This document shows, in pieces, positions 49,556-58,325 of a stretch of DNA of 64,000 nt. Source of the DNA: JACVRU01 sp040902725 (lineage in GTDB: Bacteria > Actinomycetota > Thermoleophilia > Gaiellales > Gaiellaceae); contig JBBDWU010000047.1 in assembly GCA_040902725.1 (NCBI GenBank), positions 4,795 to 68,794 on the forward strand. Reading direction: 5' to 3'. The notes beneath the pieces are model-generated. The model was not told where the DNA came from. It made no database searches and saw only the letters and a program-made list of their open reading frames with translations. The translations under genes were made by a program, and so were the position numbers. Within the stretch, counting starts at the first letter, position 1. The number at the start of each line of letters is the position of its first letter.

Positions 49556-50892
49556 CACTGCGCACCCGGCTGGCGCTCGCATCGGCCGTCGCGGTCGCGA
49601 TTGCCGTCGCCGCGGTGTCCGCCGTCGCCTACGCGACGGTGCGCAACGAGCTCTACGGCGAGCTCGACGAGGCTCTCACCGCGCGCGCCGTCAGGATCAC
49701 CGACAGCCCGTTCACCGCCTCGGAGCTGTTCGAGCAGCGCGAGTTTCCGCCCTCGCCGGCACCGGTGCTCGGCGGGGCGGCCGGCTATGCGCAGCTGGTC
49801 GACACAACCGGCAAGCTGCTGCCGGAGGCCGAGCAGCGGCTGCCAGTCACCGACGAGACCTTCGCGATCGCCTCCGGAAGCGAGCGCGGTCCGCGCTACG
49901 AGGACGTCACCGTCGACGGGATCCACGCGCGCCTGATCACGATCCAGTTCGCGCCGGGAATCGCCCTCCAGGTGGCGCGGCCCCTGGCCGAGGTCGACGA
50001 CGTGCTCGGCCGGTTGCGCCTGATCATCCTGCTCGTCGCGCTGGGCGGCGTCGCGCTGGCCGCAGCTCTCGGCCTCCTCGTCAGCCGCGCCTCGCTCGCG
50101 CCCGTGCGCCGGCTCACCGAGACGGCGGAGCACATCACGGCCACGCACGACCTCAGCCGCCGCGTCGAGTCGACCCGGCGGGACGAGCTCGGCCGGCTGG
50201 CCGGCAGCTTCAACGCGATGCTCGGCGCCCTCGAGGAGGCGCTGCAGGCCCAGCGGCAGCTCGTCGCCGACGCCTCCCACGAGTTGCGGACGCCGCTGAC
50301 GAGCCTGCGGACGAACGTCGAGCTGCTGGCCCGCCCGGGCGCTCTCTCCGACGACGAGCGCGAGCAGGCGCTCAGCGACGTCGGCGCCCAGATCGAGGAG
50401 CTGACGGCGCTCGTCACCGACGTCGTCGAGCTCGCGCGCGACGGGGAGCCCCAGCGGGAGCCGGAGGACGTCCGCCTGGACCTGCTCGTCGCAGACGCGG
50501 TGGAGCGGGCGCGGCTGCACGCCCCGGGCGTCGGCTTCCGCACCGACCTCGAGGAGACGCTGGTCGAGGGCATGCCCGACCGCCTCCACCGCGCGGTCGC
50601 GAACGTGCTCGACAACGCCGCGAAGTGGAGCGCGGCTGGGGCGGAGGTGGACGTGACCGTCCGCGACGGCGAGGTGAGCGTCCGCGATCGCGGCCCCGGC
50701 ATCGACGCCGACGACCTGCCGCACGTGTTCGAGCGCTTCTACCGCGCCGCCGCGGCGCGCAACCGGCCCGGCTCGGGGCTCGGCCTGGCGATCGTTCGCC
50801 AGGTTGCGGAGACGCACGGCGGCACGGTGGCGGCGGAGCCGGCGGCCGGCGGCGGCACCGTGGTCCGCCTCCGGATTCCTAGCAAGCTTTAA
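49552..50892 (+). CDS. sensor histidine kinase
   Basis: 446 aa. Two membrane helices (about 7-27 and 158-178) enclose an extracytoplasmic sensor of about 130 residues. HAMP domain follows (SLAPVRRLTETAEHI...DELGRLAGSFNAM). The H-box LVADASHELRTPLTSLRTN carries the phosphorylated His (about 244). N, G1 and G2 boxes are visible: VANVLDNAAKWS, VRDRGPGIDADDLPHVFERF and GSGLGLAIVRQVAETHGG. It should phosphorylate the preceding regulator. Signal unknown; by analogy envelope stress. Confidence 0.92.
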   Translation: MTLRTRLALASAVAVAIAVAAVSAVAYATVRNELYGELDEALTARAVRITDSPFTASELFEQREFPPSPAPVLGGAAGYAQLVDTTGKLLPEAEQRLPVTDETFAIASGSERGPRYEDVTVDGIHARLITIQFAPGIALQVARPLAEVDDVLGRLRLIILLVALGGVALAAALGLLVSRASLAPVRRLTETAEHITATHDLSRRVESTRRDELGRLAGSFNAMLGALEEALQAQRQLVADASHELRTPLTSLRTNVELLARPGALSDDEREQALSDVGAQIEELTALVTDVVELARDGEPQREPEDVRLDLLVADAVERARLHAPGVGFRTDLEETLVEGMPDRLHRAVANVLDNAAKWSAAGAEVDVTVRDGEVSVRDRGPGIDADDLPHVFERFYRAAAARNRPGSGLGLAIVRQVAETHGGTVAAEPAAGGGTVVRLRIPSKL

Positions 50893-50898
50893 CCCGTT

Positions 50899-50916
50899 TC
50901 TCAGGGTTCTCTCAGG
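50899..50916 (+). promoter_or_regulatory. TCTCAGG direct repeat, 11-bp spacing, upstream of the HtrA gene
   Basis: TCTCAGG occurs at 50899-50905 and again at 50910-50916, exactly one helical turn apart. This is the geometry expected for a tandem OmpR-family regulator. It lies between the kinase stop and the protease ATG. Confidence 0.5.
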
Positions 50917-50929
50917 CAGGCCCGCTTTC

Positions 50930-52012
50930 ATGCAGGCCATGAAGCCGACTCGAATCCTCGCTCCCGCAGCAGCGCTCCTGGCCGCCGGAGCCATCGGCGG
51001 CCTCGCGGCCGTGGCCGGCTGGGAGGCGCTCGACGAGGATCCCGTCTCGACGCGATCCGCGACCCCGGTTCCCGTCGAGACGATCTCCGGCTCCGAGTCG
51101 CCGATCACGAGCATCGTCAAGGGCGCGATGCCGAGCGTGGTCGAGGTTCGCGTCGAGTCGGAGACGCCGACCGACCCGTTTGGCTTCCCGAACGCCCCGC
51201 AGACCGGACTGGGCAGCGGCTGGCTCTTCGACGACGCGCGTCACGTGGTGACGAACGAGCACGTCGTCGAAGGCGCCGACCGGGTCACCGTCGCGTTCGC
51301 GGACGGGACGGAGATCGACGCCGAGGTCGTCGGCGTCGACCGGTCGACCGACGTCGCCGTCCTCGAGCTCTCCGAAGACGCTCCTGACAGCGCCGACCCG
51401 CTCCCGCAGGGCTCGTCCACCACGCTCCAGATCGGCGACACGGTGATCGCGATCGGCAGTCCCATGGGGCTCCAGGGAACGGTCACCGCCGGCATCGTGA
51501 GCGCGCTGGACCGCGACATCGAGGCTCCCGACGGCTTCACGATCGACGGCTCGATCCAGACCGACGCCGCGCTCAACCGCGGCAACTCCGGCGGCCCGCT
51601 GCTCGACGCCTCCGGCCGCGTGGTCGGAATGAACGCGCAGATCGCGAGCCTGACCGGAGCGTTCAGCGGAATCGGCTACGCGATCCCGATCGAGACGGTG
51701 CGCGAGATCGCCGACGAGTTGATCGCAAGCGGCGAGGTCGAGCACCCGTTTCTTGGCGTCCAGATCGCGGACGACGAGGCGGGCGCGCGCATCGCCGAGG
51801 TCGTGCCCGGCAGCCCGGCCGACGACGCCGGCCTCAGGACGGGCGACGTCGTCACCGAGGCCGGCGGCAACGCCGTGGAGTCCGCCGACGACCTCCGGCA
51901 GGCCGTCGCCGACCGCGAGCCGGGCGACTCGCTCGAGCTGACCTTCGAGCGCGACGGGGACACGCGCACGCTGACCGTCGAGCTCGGCCGCAGACCCTCC
52001 TCCAGCGCCTAG
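50930..52012 (+). CDS. HtrA/DegP-like trypsin-type serine protease with PDZ domain
   Basis: 360 aa from ATG 50930. A membrane anchor or signal (about 10-30, ILAPAAALLAAGAIGGLAAVAGW) leads to the protease domain. The triad is visible as NEHVVEGAD (His), STDVAVLEL (Asp) and AALNRGNSGGPLLDA (Ser). The PDZ domain (about 265-355) has GVQIADDEAGARIAEVVPGSPADDAGLRTGD and LTFERDGDTRTLTVEL. It degrades or refolds damaged envelope proteins. It directly follows the two-component pair and has the direct repeat upstream, suggesting control by that pair. Confidence 0.92.
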   Translation: MQAMKPTRILAPAAALLAAGAIGGLAAVAGWEALDEDPVSTRSATPVPVETISGSESPITSIVKGAMPSVVEVRVESETPTDPFGFPNAPQTGLGSGWLFDDARHVVTNEHVVEGADRVTVAFADGTEIDAEVVGVDRSTDVAVLELSEDAPDSADPLPQGSSTTLQIGDTVIAIGSPMGLQGTVTAGIVSALDRDIEAPDGFTIDGSIQTDAALNRGNSGGPLLDASGRVVGMNAQIASLTGAFSGIGYAIPIETVREIADELIASGEVEHPFLGVQIADDEAGARIAEVVPGSPADDAGLRTGDVVTEAGGNAVESADDLRQAVADREPGDSLELTFERDGDTRTLTVELGRRPSSSA

Positions 52013-52031
52013 CGCTTTGCTTCCTCCCCCA

Positions 52032-52061
52032 GACGGAGAGGGCTCCCTGGCCCTCTCCGTC
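52032..52061 (+). terminator. 12-bp hairpin downstream of the HtrA gene
   Basis: GACGGAGAGGGC (52032-52043) and GCCCTCTCCGTC (52050-52061) pair perfectly around TCCCTG. A T-run is lacking, but the position between the protease stop and the next gene fits a terminator. Confidence 0.55.
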
Positions 52062-52066
52062 ACAAT
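52061..52066 (+). promoter_or_regulatory. -10-like hexamer CACAAT of the PPDK regulator gene
   Basis: CACAAT ends 6 nt before the GTG start. It keeps the leaderless spacing but the first base differs from TANNNT. Confidence 0.35.
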
Positions 52067-52072
52067 GGGGTC

Positions 52073-52894
52073 GTGCCCGAGACGCCGGTCGAGCTGCACG
52101 TCGTCTCCGACTCGACGGGGGAGACCGCGGCGCGGCTCGTGACCGCGCTCGAGGCACAGTTCCCGGACCAGCCGTTCGCGGAGATCCGGCACCCGCGCGT
52201 CGAGTCCGTCGAGGACCTGGCCCGCGCGGTCAGCCGGGCCAAGGGCCGCCCCGCCGTGATCGTCTACACGCTCGTCAAGCCGGAGTGGCGGGACGCGATG
52301 CGCGCCTTCTGCCGCCGCTCGCGCGTGCACTACTGCGACCTGCTCGGCCATCCGATCGACTCTGTGCGGCGCGTGTCGGGCGTTGCCGCCCAGATGACGC
52401 CGGGCGCGCGGGCCGCGCTGAACGAGACCTACTTCAAGCGGATGGAGGCGATCGAGTTCGCCGTCAAGTACGACGACGGCGTCGGCGCCCGCGGGCTCGC
52501 CGAGGCGGACATCGTGCTCGTCGGCGTCTCTCGGACATCGAAGACCCCGCTCTCGATCTACCTCGGCTACCTCGGCCACAAGACCGCGAACGTCCCGATC
52601 GTGAAGGACATCGCGCCGCCGCCCGAGCTCTTCCGCGTCCCGGCTGCGAAGATCGTGGGCCTGACGATCCACGCTGACCGGCTGGCCGAGATCCGCGACG
52701 TGCGCGCACGGTCGATGGGCGCGTCGAAGAAGTACGCGGAGCTGCTCGAGGTCTACGACGAGCTCGAGGAGGCCGCCAAGGTGCACCGCCGGCTCGGCTG
52801 CCCGGTGATCGACGTCTCCGACCGCTCGATCGAGGAGACGGCGGCCCGCATCGTCAGGCTCGTGGAAGACCGGACCGAGGCGGCCGCGGTATGA
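52073..52894 (+). CDS. pyruvate,phosphate dikinase regulatory protein (bifunctional kinase/phosphorylase)
   Basis: 273 aa, GTG start. It inactivates PPDK by ADP-dependent phosphorylation and reactivates it by phosphate-dependent dephosphorylation. The family start is VELHVVSDSTGETAARLVTA. A P-loop-like GVSRTSKTPLSIYLGYLG is at about 152-170, VDDGVGARGLAEADIVLVGV precedes it, and NVPIVKDIAPPPELF and IGLTIHADRLAEIR-like motifs follow. The target ppdK is 1.7 kb further downstream, with FIST and GNAT genes between. The PEP synthase regulator is a close alternative, but a PPDK target is present here. Confidence 0.92.
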   Translation: MPETPVELHVVSDSTGETAARLVTALEAQFPDQPFAEIRHPRVESVEDLARAVSRAKGRPAVIVYTLVKPEWRDAMRAFCRRSRVHYCDLLGHPIDSVRRVSGVAAQMTPGARAALNETYFKRMEAIEFAVKYDDGVGARGLAEADIVLVGVSRTSKTPLSIYLGYLGHKTANVPIVKDIAPPPELFRVPAAKIVGLTIHADRLAEIRDVRARSMGASKKYAELLEVYDELEEAAKVHRRLGCPVIDVSDRSIEETAARIVRLVEDRTEAAAV

Positions 52895-53034
52895 AGCCGC
52901 CCGTGCCGCTCTGGCGCTGGTCGATCTGGTGGGTCGCCCTCGTGCTCGGGATCCTGATGTTCTACGTGCTCCTGACGCCGCTCTGGCTCGGAATCCGGGC
53001 GGCCGCGCTGCTGGCCGAGTGGCGGGCCAAGTGA
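52891..53034 (+). CDS. 47-aa single-helix membrane protein
   Basis: ATG 52891 overlaps the previous stop (ATGA), and the frame ends in TGA at 53032-53034, itself overlapping the FIST GTG. The peptide has a Trp-rich start (MKPPVPLWRWSIWW), a hydrophobic helix (VALVLGILMFYVLLTPLWL) and a basic end. Tight coupling with both neighbours argues that it is real. It may anchor a partner at the membrane; no family known to me. Confidence 0.65.
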   Translation: MKPPVPLWRWSIWWVALVLGILMFYVLLTPLWLGIRAAALLAEWRAK

Positions 53035-54146
53035 CGCGAATCGGCACCGGGCTGGCGGCCGACCCGGCCGAGGCCGCCGCGGCCGCCGGGGCGCAGCTCG
53101 GCTCGGCGCCCGTCGACCTCGCCTTCGTCTTCCTCTCGGCCGACCACGGCGAGGCTGCCGAGGAAGCGCTCGCGGCCGTCCACGCCGAGCTCTCGCCCGA
53201 GCATCTGCTGGGGTGCGTGGCCGACGGCGTCCTGGCGCGCGAGACGGAGGTCGAGTCGGGGCCGGCGGCCGCGGTCTGGGCGGCCTCGCTGCCCGGCGCC
53301 GAGGTCGGCTCCTTCCACGTCGACACCCTGGAGCTCGAGGAGGGCACGGCCGTCGTCGGCTTCCCGGTCGCCGACGAGGCGGACGTCGTCACGCTCCTCG
53401 TCGACCCGTACACGTTCCCCGCGGACGCCTTCCTCGACAAGCTGAACGAGGAGCATCCCGGGCTGCCGCTCGTCGGCGGCATCGCGGCCGGCCGGCGACT
53501 CCTCCTCGGCCGCGAGGTGCTCGCCGAGGGCGCGGTCGGCGCCGCCGTCTCCGGCGTCTCGGTGCGCACGCTCGTCTCGCAGGGCTGCGCTCCGATCGGC
53601 CGCGACGCCGTCATCACCGCCGCGGAGTCCAACATCGTCCACGAGCTCGCGGGCGAGCCGGCGCTCGACCGGCTGCGCGAGGACATCGCCGCGCTGGACG
53701 AGCGCGAGCGGGCCATGGCCGCGTCGGGGCTGCTCGTGGGGCTCGTGATCGACGAGAACAAGCCGGAGTACGGCCGCGGCGACTACCTGATGCGCGGGCT
53801 GATGGGCGCCGACGAGGAGACGGGCGCGATCGCCGTCGGCGCACCGGTGCGCGTCGGCCAGACGATCCGCTTCCACGTCCGCGACGCGGCGACGGCCGAC
53901 CAGGACCTGCGCGAGACGCTGGCGCCGATCGTGGGCGCGGGCGCGGCCGGTGCACTCCTCTTCACCTGCAACGGGCGCGGGACGAACATGTTCGCCGCCC
54001 CGGGCCACGACGCGCGCCTGGTCGCCGAGGCGCTCGGCGCGCCCGCGCTGGCCGGGTTCTTCTGCGGCGGGGAGATCGGCCCGGTCGGCGGCCGCGCCTT
54101 CCTGCACGGCTTCACCGCCACGCTGGCCGTCTTCCTGAACGAGTGA
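53031..54146 (+). CDS. FIST domain sensory protein
   Basis: 371 aa from GTG 53031. FIST N (about 30-210, with VFLSADHGEAAEEALAAVH and LLGCVADGVLARETEVE) is followed by FIST C (about 220-360, with MRGLMGADEETGAIAVGAPV and LFTCNGRGTNMFAAPGHDA and FFCGGEIGPVGGRAFLHGF). FIST domains bind small molecules such as amino acids and normally couple to signalling domains; here the protein is FIST only. It is sandwiched in the PPDK-regulator series, which could mean it senses a metabolite linked to PEP/pyruvate metabolism. Confidence 0.85.
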   Translation: MTRIGTGLAADPAEAAAAAGAQLGSAPVDLAFVFLSADHGEAAEEALAAVHAELSPEHLLGCVADGVLARETEVESGPAAAVWAASLPGAEVGSFHVDTLELEEGTAVVGFPVADEADVVTLLVDPYTFPADAFLDKLNEEHPGLPLVGGIAAGRRLLLGREVLAEGAVGAAVSGVSVRTLVSQGCAPIGRDAVITAAESNIVHELAGEPALDRLREDIAALDERERAMAASGLLVGLVIDENKPEYGRGDYLMRGLMGADEETGAIAVGAPVRVGQTIRFHVRDAATADQDLRETLAPIVGAGAAGALLFTCNGRGTNMFAAPGHDARLVAEALGAPALAGFFCGGEIGPVGGRAFLHGFTATLAVFLNE

Positions 54147-54601
54147 GGATCCGACCGCTCGAGGCGCGAGACGGGGAGGCTCTCTTCGGGCCACGCATCA
54201 GGTACGCCGCCCAGGAGTGGGTGGACCGGCAGGGGCGAGATGAGATCTACGTGGCGGTGGCCGAAGTCGACGGGCTGCCGGTCGCCAGGGTCGGACTGAG
54301 CTTCACGAATGCCGCCGAGGACGTCGCGGTGCTCTGGGCAGCGCACGTCGAGCCCGAGTGGCAATCGCAAGGCATCGGGACGGCGCTGATGGCCCACCTG
54401 GAGCAGGTCGCTCGCGATCGCGGCTTCTCCATCATCGAGCTGCTGGTGGCCAAAGACAACGACCGGGCCCGGGCCCTGTACGACCGGCTTGGCTACGAGC
54501 TGTGCGGCGAGGCCGTGAATCGCTGGGTCGAGCAGGACGAGCACCGGGCGGAGACCTTCGAGGAGATCTGCTGGCGGATGCGGAAGCCGCTGGACGAGTG
54601 A
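54143..54601 (+). CDS. GNAT-family N-acetyltransferase
   Basis: 152 aa, GTG 54143 overlapping the FIST stop. VRIRPLEARDGEALFGPRI starts the fold, VAVLWAAHVEPEWQSQGIGTALMAHLEQVARDRGF holds the acetyl-CoA loop (QSQGIG), and LLVAKDNDRARALYDRLGYELCGE ends it. The substrate is unknown. It ends 31 bp before ppdK. Confidence 0.85.
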   Translation: MRIRPLEARDGEALFGPRIRYAAQEWVDRQGRDEIYVAVAEVDGLPVARVGLSFTNAAEDVAVLWAAHVEPEWQSQGIGTALMAHLEQVARDRGFSIIELLVAKDNDRARALYDRLGYELCGEAVNRWVEQDEHRAETFEEICWRMRKPLDE

Positions 54602-54632
54602 CGGCAGGCGCCTGTGGGAATATGGCGGCCGC

Positions 54633-57170
54633 ATGACGGCCCCGTACGTCTACGACTTCGACGAGCCGTCCCCGGGCGGACGCGAGCTCCTCGGCGGCAA
54701 GGGCGCGGGGCTTGCGGAGATGACCCAGCTCGGGATCCCGGTCCCCGCCGGCTTCACGGTCACGACCGACGCGTGCCGCGCCTACACCGCCGCCGGGCAG
54801 CAGCTGCCCGAGGGCCTGGCCGAGGAGATCGACGCGGCCCTGCGCCGCCTGGAGGAGCGCACCGGCAAGCGCTTCGGCGACCCTGCGAACCCGCTGCTCG
54901 TCTCGGTCCGCTCGGGCGCAGCCGTCTCGATGCCCGGGATGATGGACACGATCCTCAACCTCGGCCTCGACGACGAGGGCGCCGCGGCGCTCGACAGCTG
55001 GTTCGGCTGGGACTCGTACCGGCGGCTGATCCAGATGTACGGCGAGGTAGTGGACGGCATCGACCCGCACCGCTTCGAGAACGGGGACGATCCGCAGGAG
55101 CTCGTGCCGCGCTTCAAGGAGGTCTATTCGGAGGAGACGGGTCGCGACTTTCCGCAGGACGCCCGCGAGCAGTTGACCCGCGCGGTTCAGGCGGTCTTCG
55201 AGTCCTGGGACACGCCCCGCGCGCAGGTGTACCGCCGGGCGAACCACATCCCCGACGACCTCGGCACCGCCGTGAACGTGGTCGAGATGGTGTTCGGGAA
55301 CAGGAGCCAGAACTCCGGCACGGGAGTCTGCTTCACGCGCAATCCCTCCACCGGCGAGCCCGGCCTCTACGGCGAGTTCCTGTCCGAGGCGCAAGGGGAG
55401 GACGTCGTCGCCGGCATTCGCACGCCCGAGCCGCTCGACACGATGCGCGAGCGGCTGCCCGAGGCCTTCGACCAGCTCGTGGACACGATGGAGCGGCTCG
55501 AGCGGCACTACCGCGACATGCAGGACATCGAGTTCACGGTCGAGGAGGGGACGCTCTACCTGCTCCAGACTCGTAGGGCCGAGCGGACAGCAGCCGCCGC
55601 CCTCAAGTGCGCGGTCGACATGGTCGGCGAGGGGCTGATCTCCCGCGAGGAGGCCGTCGCGCGCATCGACCCCGCCCAGCTCGACCAGCTTCTGCATCCG
55701 ATGATCGACCCGGACGCCGCCTACGAGGTCGCCTGCAAGGGGCTGAACGCGTCCCCCGGCGCCGCGAGCGGCAGCGTCGTCTTCGACGCTGACATCGCCG
55801 CCGAGCGGGGCGCCGCGGGCGAGAGTGTCATCCTCGTCCGCTGGGAGACGACCCCCGACGACATCCACGGGATGATCCAGGCCCGGGGAATCCTCACGGC
55901 CCACGGCGGCATGACCTCCCACGCTGCCGTCGTCGCCCGCGGGATGGGAAAGCCGTGCGTCGCCGGCTGCGAGGAGCTGTCGATCGACGCCGACGCGCAC
56001 ACGGCCCGGCTGGGGAAGAGCGAGGTCGCCGAGGGCGACGTCATCACCATCAACGGTGGCACCGGCGAGGTGATCGTCGGCGAGGTGCCGCTGGTCGCGC
56101 CGGAGATCAACGAGGATTTCGAGACGCTGCTCGAGTGGGCCGACGCCTTGCGCCGGCTGAAGGTGCGCGCGAACGCGGACACCCCCGAGGACGCCGCCAG
56201 GGCCCGCGAGTTCGGCGCCGAGGGGATCGGTCTGTGCCGCACCGAGCACATGTTCTTCGGGGACGGCCGCCTGCCGATCGTCCGCGAGATGATCATGGCC
56301 GAGGACGAGGCCGGCCGCCGCTCCGCGCTCGAGCGCCTGCTGCCGATGCAGCAGGCCGACTTCGAGGGGATCTTCGAGGCGATGGCCGGGCTGCCCGTGA
56401 CGATCCGGCTGCTCGATCCGCCGCTGCACGAGTTCCTGCCCGCGGCGGAGGAGGCCACGGACGAGCGCATGCGCCGCCGCATCCGCGCGCTCCACGAGGC
56501 GAATCCGATGCTGGGCACGCGCGGCTGCCGGCTGGGGCTGATGTTCCCGGAGATCTACGAGATGCAGGTGCGCGCGATCATCCGGGCCGCACAGGCCGTG
56601 CAGGAGCGCTCGGGCGACGCGCCGCTGGTCGAGATCATGCACCCGCTCGTCGGCTTCGCCGAGGAGCTGAGCCGCCTGCGCGAGCTGACGCTTCGCACGG
56701 CGGCCGAGGAGGGTGACGAGGTCGCGTTCCTCTGCGGGACGATGATCGAGTTGCCACGGGCGTGCCTGCGGGCGGACGAGATCGCCGAGCACGCCGACTT
56801 CTTCTCCTTCGGCACCAACGACCTCACGCAGACCGCGCTCGGCTTCTCGCGCGACGACGCCGAGGGCAAGTTCCTCACCTTCTACCTCGAGGACGGCCTG
56901 CTCGAGCGCAACCCGTTCGAGACGATCGACGTGGGCGGGGTGGGCGACCTGATGCGGATCGCGGTCGAGCGGGGAAGGAGCGTGAAGGAGGACCTGAAGC
57001 TCGGGATCTGCGGCGAGCACGGGGGCGAGGCCCGCTCGGTCGCCTTCTGCCACGAGCTTGGGCTCGACTACGTCTCCTGCTCGCCCTACCGGGTTCCGCT
57101 CGCGCGGTTGGCCGCCGCTCAGGCGGCGCTCAAGGACGCGGGAGTCGAGGCGGCCGTCGCCGGCGGCTAG
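54633..57170 (+). CDS. ppdK: pyruvate, phosphate dikinase
   Basis: 845 aa. It interconverts pyruvate + ATP + Pi and PEP + AMP + PPi. The nucleotide-binding domain is first (LLGGKGAGLAEMTQLGIPVP; GTGVCFTRNPSTGE). The swivelling domain has the phosphohistidine and regulator-Thr motif GGMTSHAAVVARGMGKPCVAG (about 428-448). The TIM-barrel domain has the C-terminal CGEHGGEARS with the catalytic Cys. All parts are intact. The dedicated regulator is encoded nearby, so the enzyme's activity is probably switched post-translationally. Confidence 0.95.
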   Translation: MTAPYVYDFDEPSPGGRELLGGKGAGLAEMTQLGIPVPAGFTVTTDACRAYTAAGQQLPEGLAEEIDAALRRLEERTGKRFGDPANPLLVSVRSGAAVSMPGMMDTILNLGLDDEGAAALDSWFGWDSYRRLIQMYGEVVDGIDPHRFENGDDPQELVPRFKEVYSEETGRDFPQDAREQLTRAVQAVFESWDTPRAQVYRRANHIPDDLGTAVNVVEMVFGNRSQNSGTGVCFTRNPSTGEPGLYGEFLSEAQGEDVVAGIRTPEPLDTMRERLPEAFDQLVDTMERLERHYRDMQDIEFTVEEGTLYLLQTRRAERTAAAALKCAVDMVGEGLISREEAVARIDPAQLDQLLHPMIDPDAAYEVACKGLNASPGAASGSVVFDADIAAERGAAGESVILVRWETTPDDIHGMIQARGILTAHGGMTSHAAVVARGMGKPCVAGCEELSIDADAHTARLGKSEVAEGDVITINGGTGEVIVGEVPLVAPEINEDFETLLEWADALRRLKVRANADTPEDAARAREFGAEGIGLCRTEHMFFGDGRLPIVREMIMAEDEAGRRSALERLLPMQQADFEGIFEAMAGLPVTIRLLDPPLHEFLPAAEEATDERMRRRIRALHEANPMLGTRGCRLGLMFPEIYEMQVRAIIRAAQAVQERSGDAPLVEIMHPLVGFAEELSRLRELTLRTAAEEGDEVAFLCGTMIELPRACLRADEIAEHADFFSFGTNDLTQTALGFSRDDAEGKFLTFYLEDGLLERNPFETIDVGGVGDLMRIAVERGRSVKEDLKLGICGEHGGEARSVAFCHELGLDYVSCSPYRVPLARLAAAQAALKDAGVEAAVAGG

Positions 57171-57173
57171 CCG

Positions 57174-57419
57174 CTACCAGCCGAACTCCCAGGCAGGCCA
57201 ACCTGCCTGTTCCGCGATCGCAATGCCCCGCGGGTCGGCCTCGTCGTCGTCGAGTTCGACGTGCTCGTCGTCGACTACGACGTTGAGCACTCTCCTGGTG
57301 TTCCTGTCGACATGCACGTAGACCGGCACCCGATACTGAACCGTGATGTCCTGCACGTTGTTGGCCTTCCTTTCCGTCAATCGTGACGGGAGATTTTTCG
57401 TTGACATGGAGTTGGCCAC
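57174..57419 (-). CDS. small acidic protein downstream of the restriction enzyme gene
   Basis: 81 aa (ATG 57419; ATG 57407 also possible). Sequence: NNVQDITVQYRVPVYVHVD, RRVLNVVVDDEHVELDDDEA, then an aromatic end (AGWPAWEFGW). The beta-strand pattern and acidic stretch look like a folded domain but match no family I know. It is on the same strand, 9 bp after the restriction gene, and may be part of that module. Confidence 0.5.
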   Translation of the reverse strand: MANSMSTKNLPSRLTERKANNVQDITVQYRVPVYVHVDRNTRRVLNVVVDDEHVELDDDEADPRGIAIAEQAGWPAWEFGW

Positions 57420-57428
57420 TTCGGCGGA

Positions 57429-58325
57429 TTAGTCCTCATCCGGGAGCAAGTGTTCGGGTTCCACCACTCTCTCCTCCGGCGTAACAGGCGGGGGAGGCTC
57501 CTTGTCCACACCCGCCTGGCGGTTGATCTCGGACGCGATTCTGTGGAGCACGTCGTCAAGGTCCGTGACGTGCGCTGCCGGAGGAAGGGAGACAGCTTGG
57601 TATCCATCGCCGTCTTCGTTCTCTTGCCAGGCATAGATGCCGGCGCCATCAAGGTAGGTGTTCACCAACGCTTGTGCTTCACGCACCATCCGGTCCAGCC
57701 GATCCGTCGGGCGAAGCCGCGCTGCCCAGAGGAAGTAGGTCTTCGGTGGCGCGGACTCTCGCCAAACTCCCCAGTGGTCGATCGTCGTGTCCGCAGCTCG
57801 ACGATAAAGCTTCAAATCGGTCGCGGCGAACTTCAACTCCTTCCGGCGATTGGTCCAGTCGCTTGTGGCCCCTCGAGCCGGCGTTGTTCCGTAGGCCGGT
57901 GCCCCGGTTACCTTCGTCTCGGCACAAACGAGCGGATCTTCGGCCCGCGCAGGCCACGCAACGTCTATCTGGTGGGCCTGCGAGAACCCCTGGACGCTCT
58001 GGCGGGGTGCGATACGGAGTGATGTCCGGTGCTCCAGCAAGAGCGCTAGTAGCTCAGCGAACCAATTTCCCTTCGAGCGATAGACCGCCTCGAGTCGTTT
58101 CTGCGGCGCGCTGGTGAGCTTGCCCATGCCGCGCGGGGGAATGCCAGCAACGCGGTATGCATCGAGTGACCACATCAAGTCGAGCCAGTCGTCTTCGATG
58201 TGCCCGAACTGCGTGAGTGCCTGAGCTTGAATCCGCTCCTTCAGCCCGGAGAGCATCTCGCCCGGATGCCCGACGCGAGCCTCAACCGCCATCGCTGCGT
58301 CCTCAGGAATCACGCCCGTGCCCAA
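57429..58325 (-). CDS. type II restriction endonuclease (PD-(D/E)XK type, possibly XamI-like)
   Basis: 298 aa. A probable PD-(D/E)XK core is visible: SQAHQIDVAWPARAEDPLVCAETKV places Asp 15 residues before E-x-K (about 115-136). Additional motifs, GKLTSAPQKRLEAVYRSKGNW and FLWAARLRPTDRLDRMVRE, look family-specific. The methyltransferase just upstream on the same strand makes this the cognate nuclease. XamI-type enzymes have similar size and partner, but I cannot verify that assignment. Lower GC at wobble positions than in the neighbours indicates horizontal acquisition. Confidence 0.7.
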   Translation of the reverse strand: MGTGVIPEDAAMAVEARVGHPGEMLSGLKERIQAQALTQFGHIEDDWLDLMWSLDAYRVAGIPPRGMGKLTSAPQKRLEAVYRSKGNWFAELLALLLEHRTSLRIAPRQSVQGFSQAHQIDVAWPARAEDPLVCAETKVTGAPAYGTTPARGATSDWTNRRKELKFAATDLKLYRRAADTTIDHWGVWRESAPPKTYFLWAARLRPTDRLDRMVREAQALVNTYLDGAGIYAWQENEDGDGYQAVSLPPAAHVTDLDDVLHRIASEINRQAGVDKEPPPPVTPEERVVEPEHLLPDED

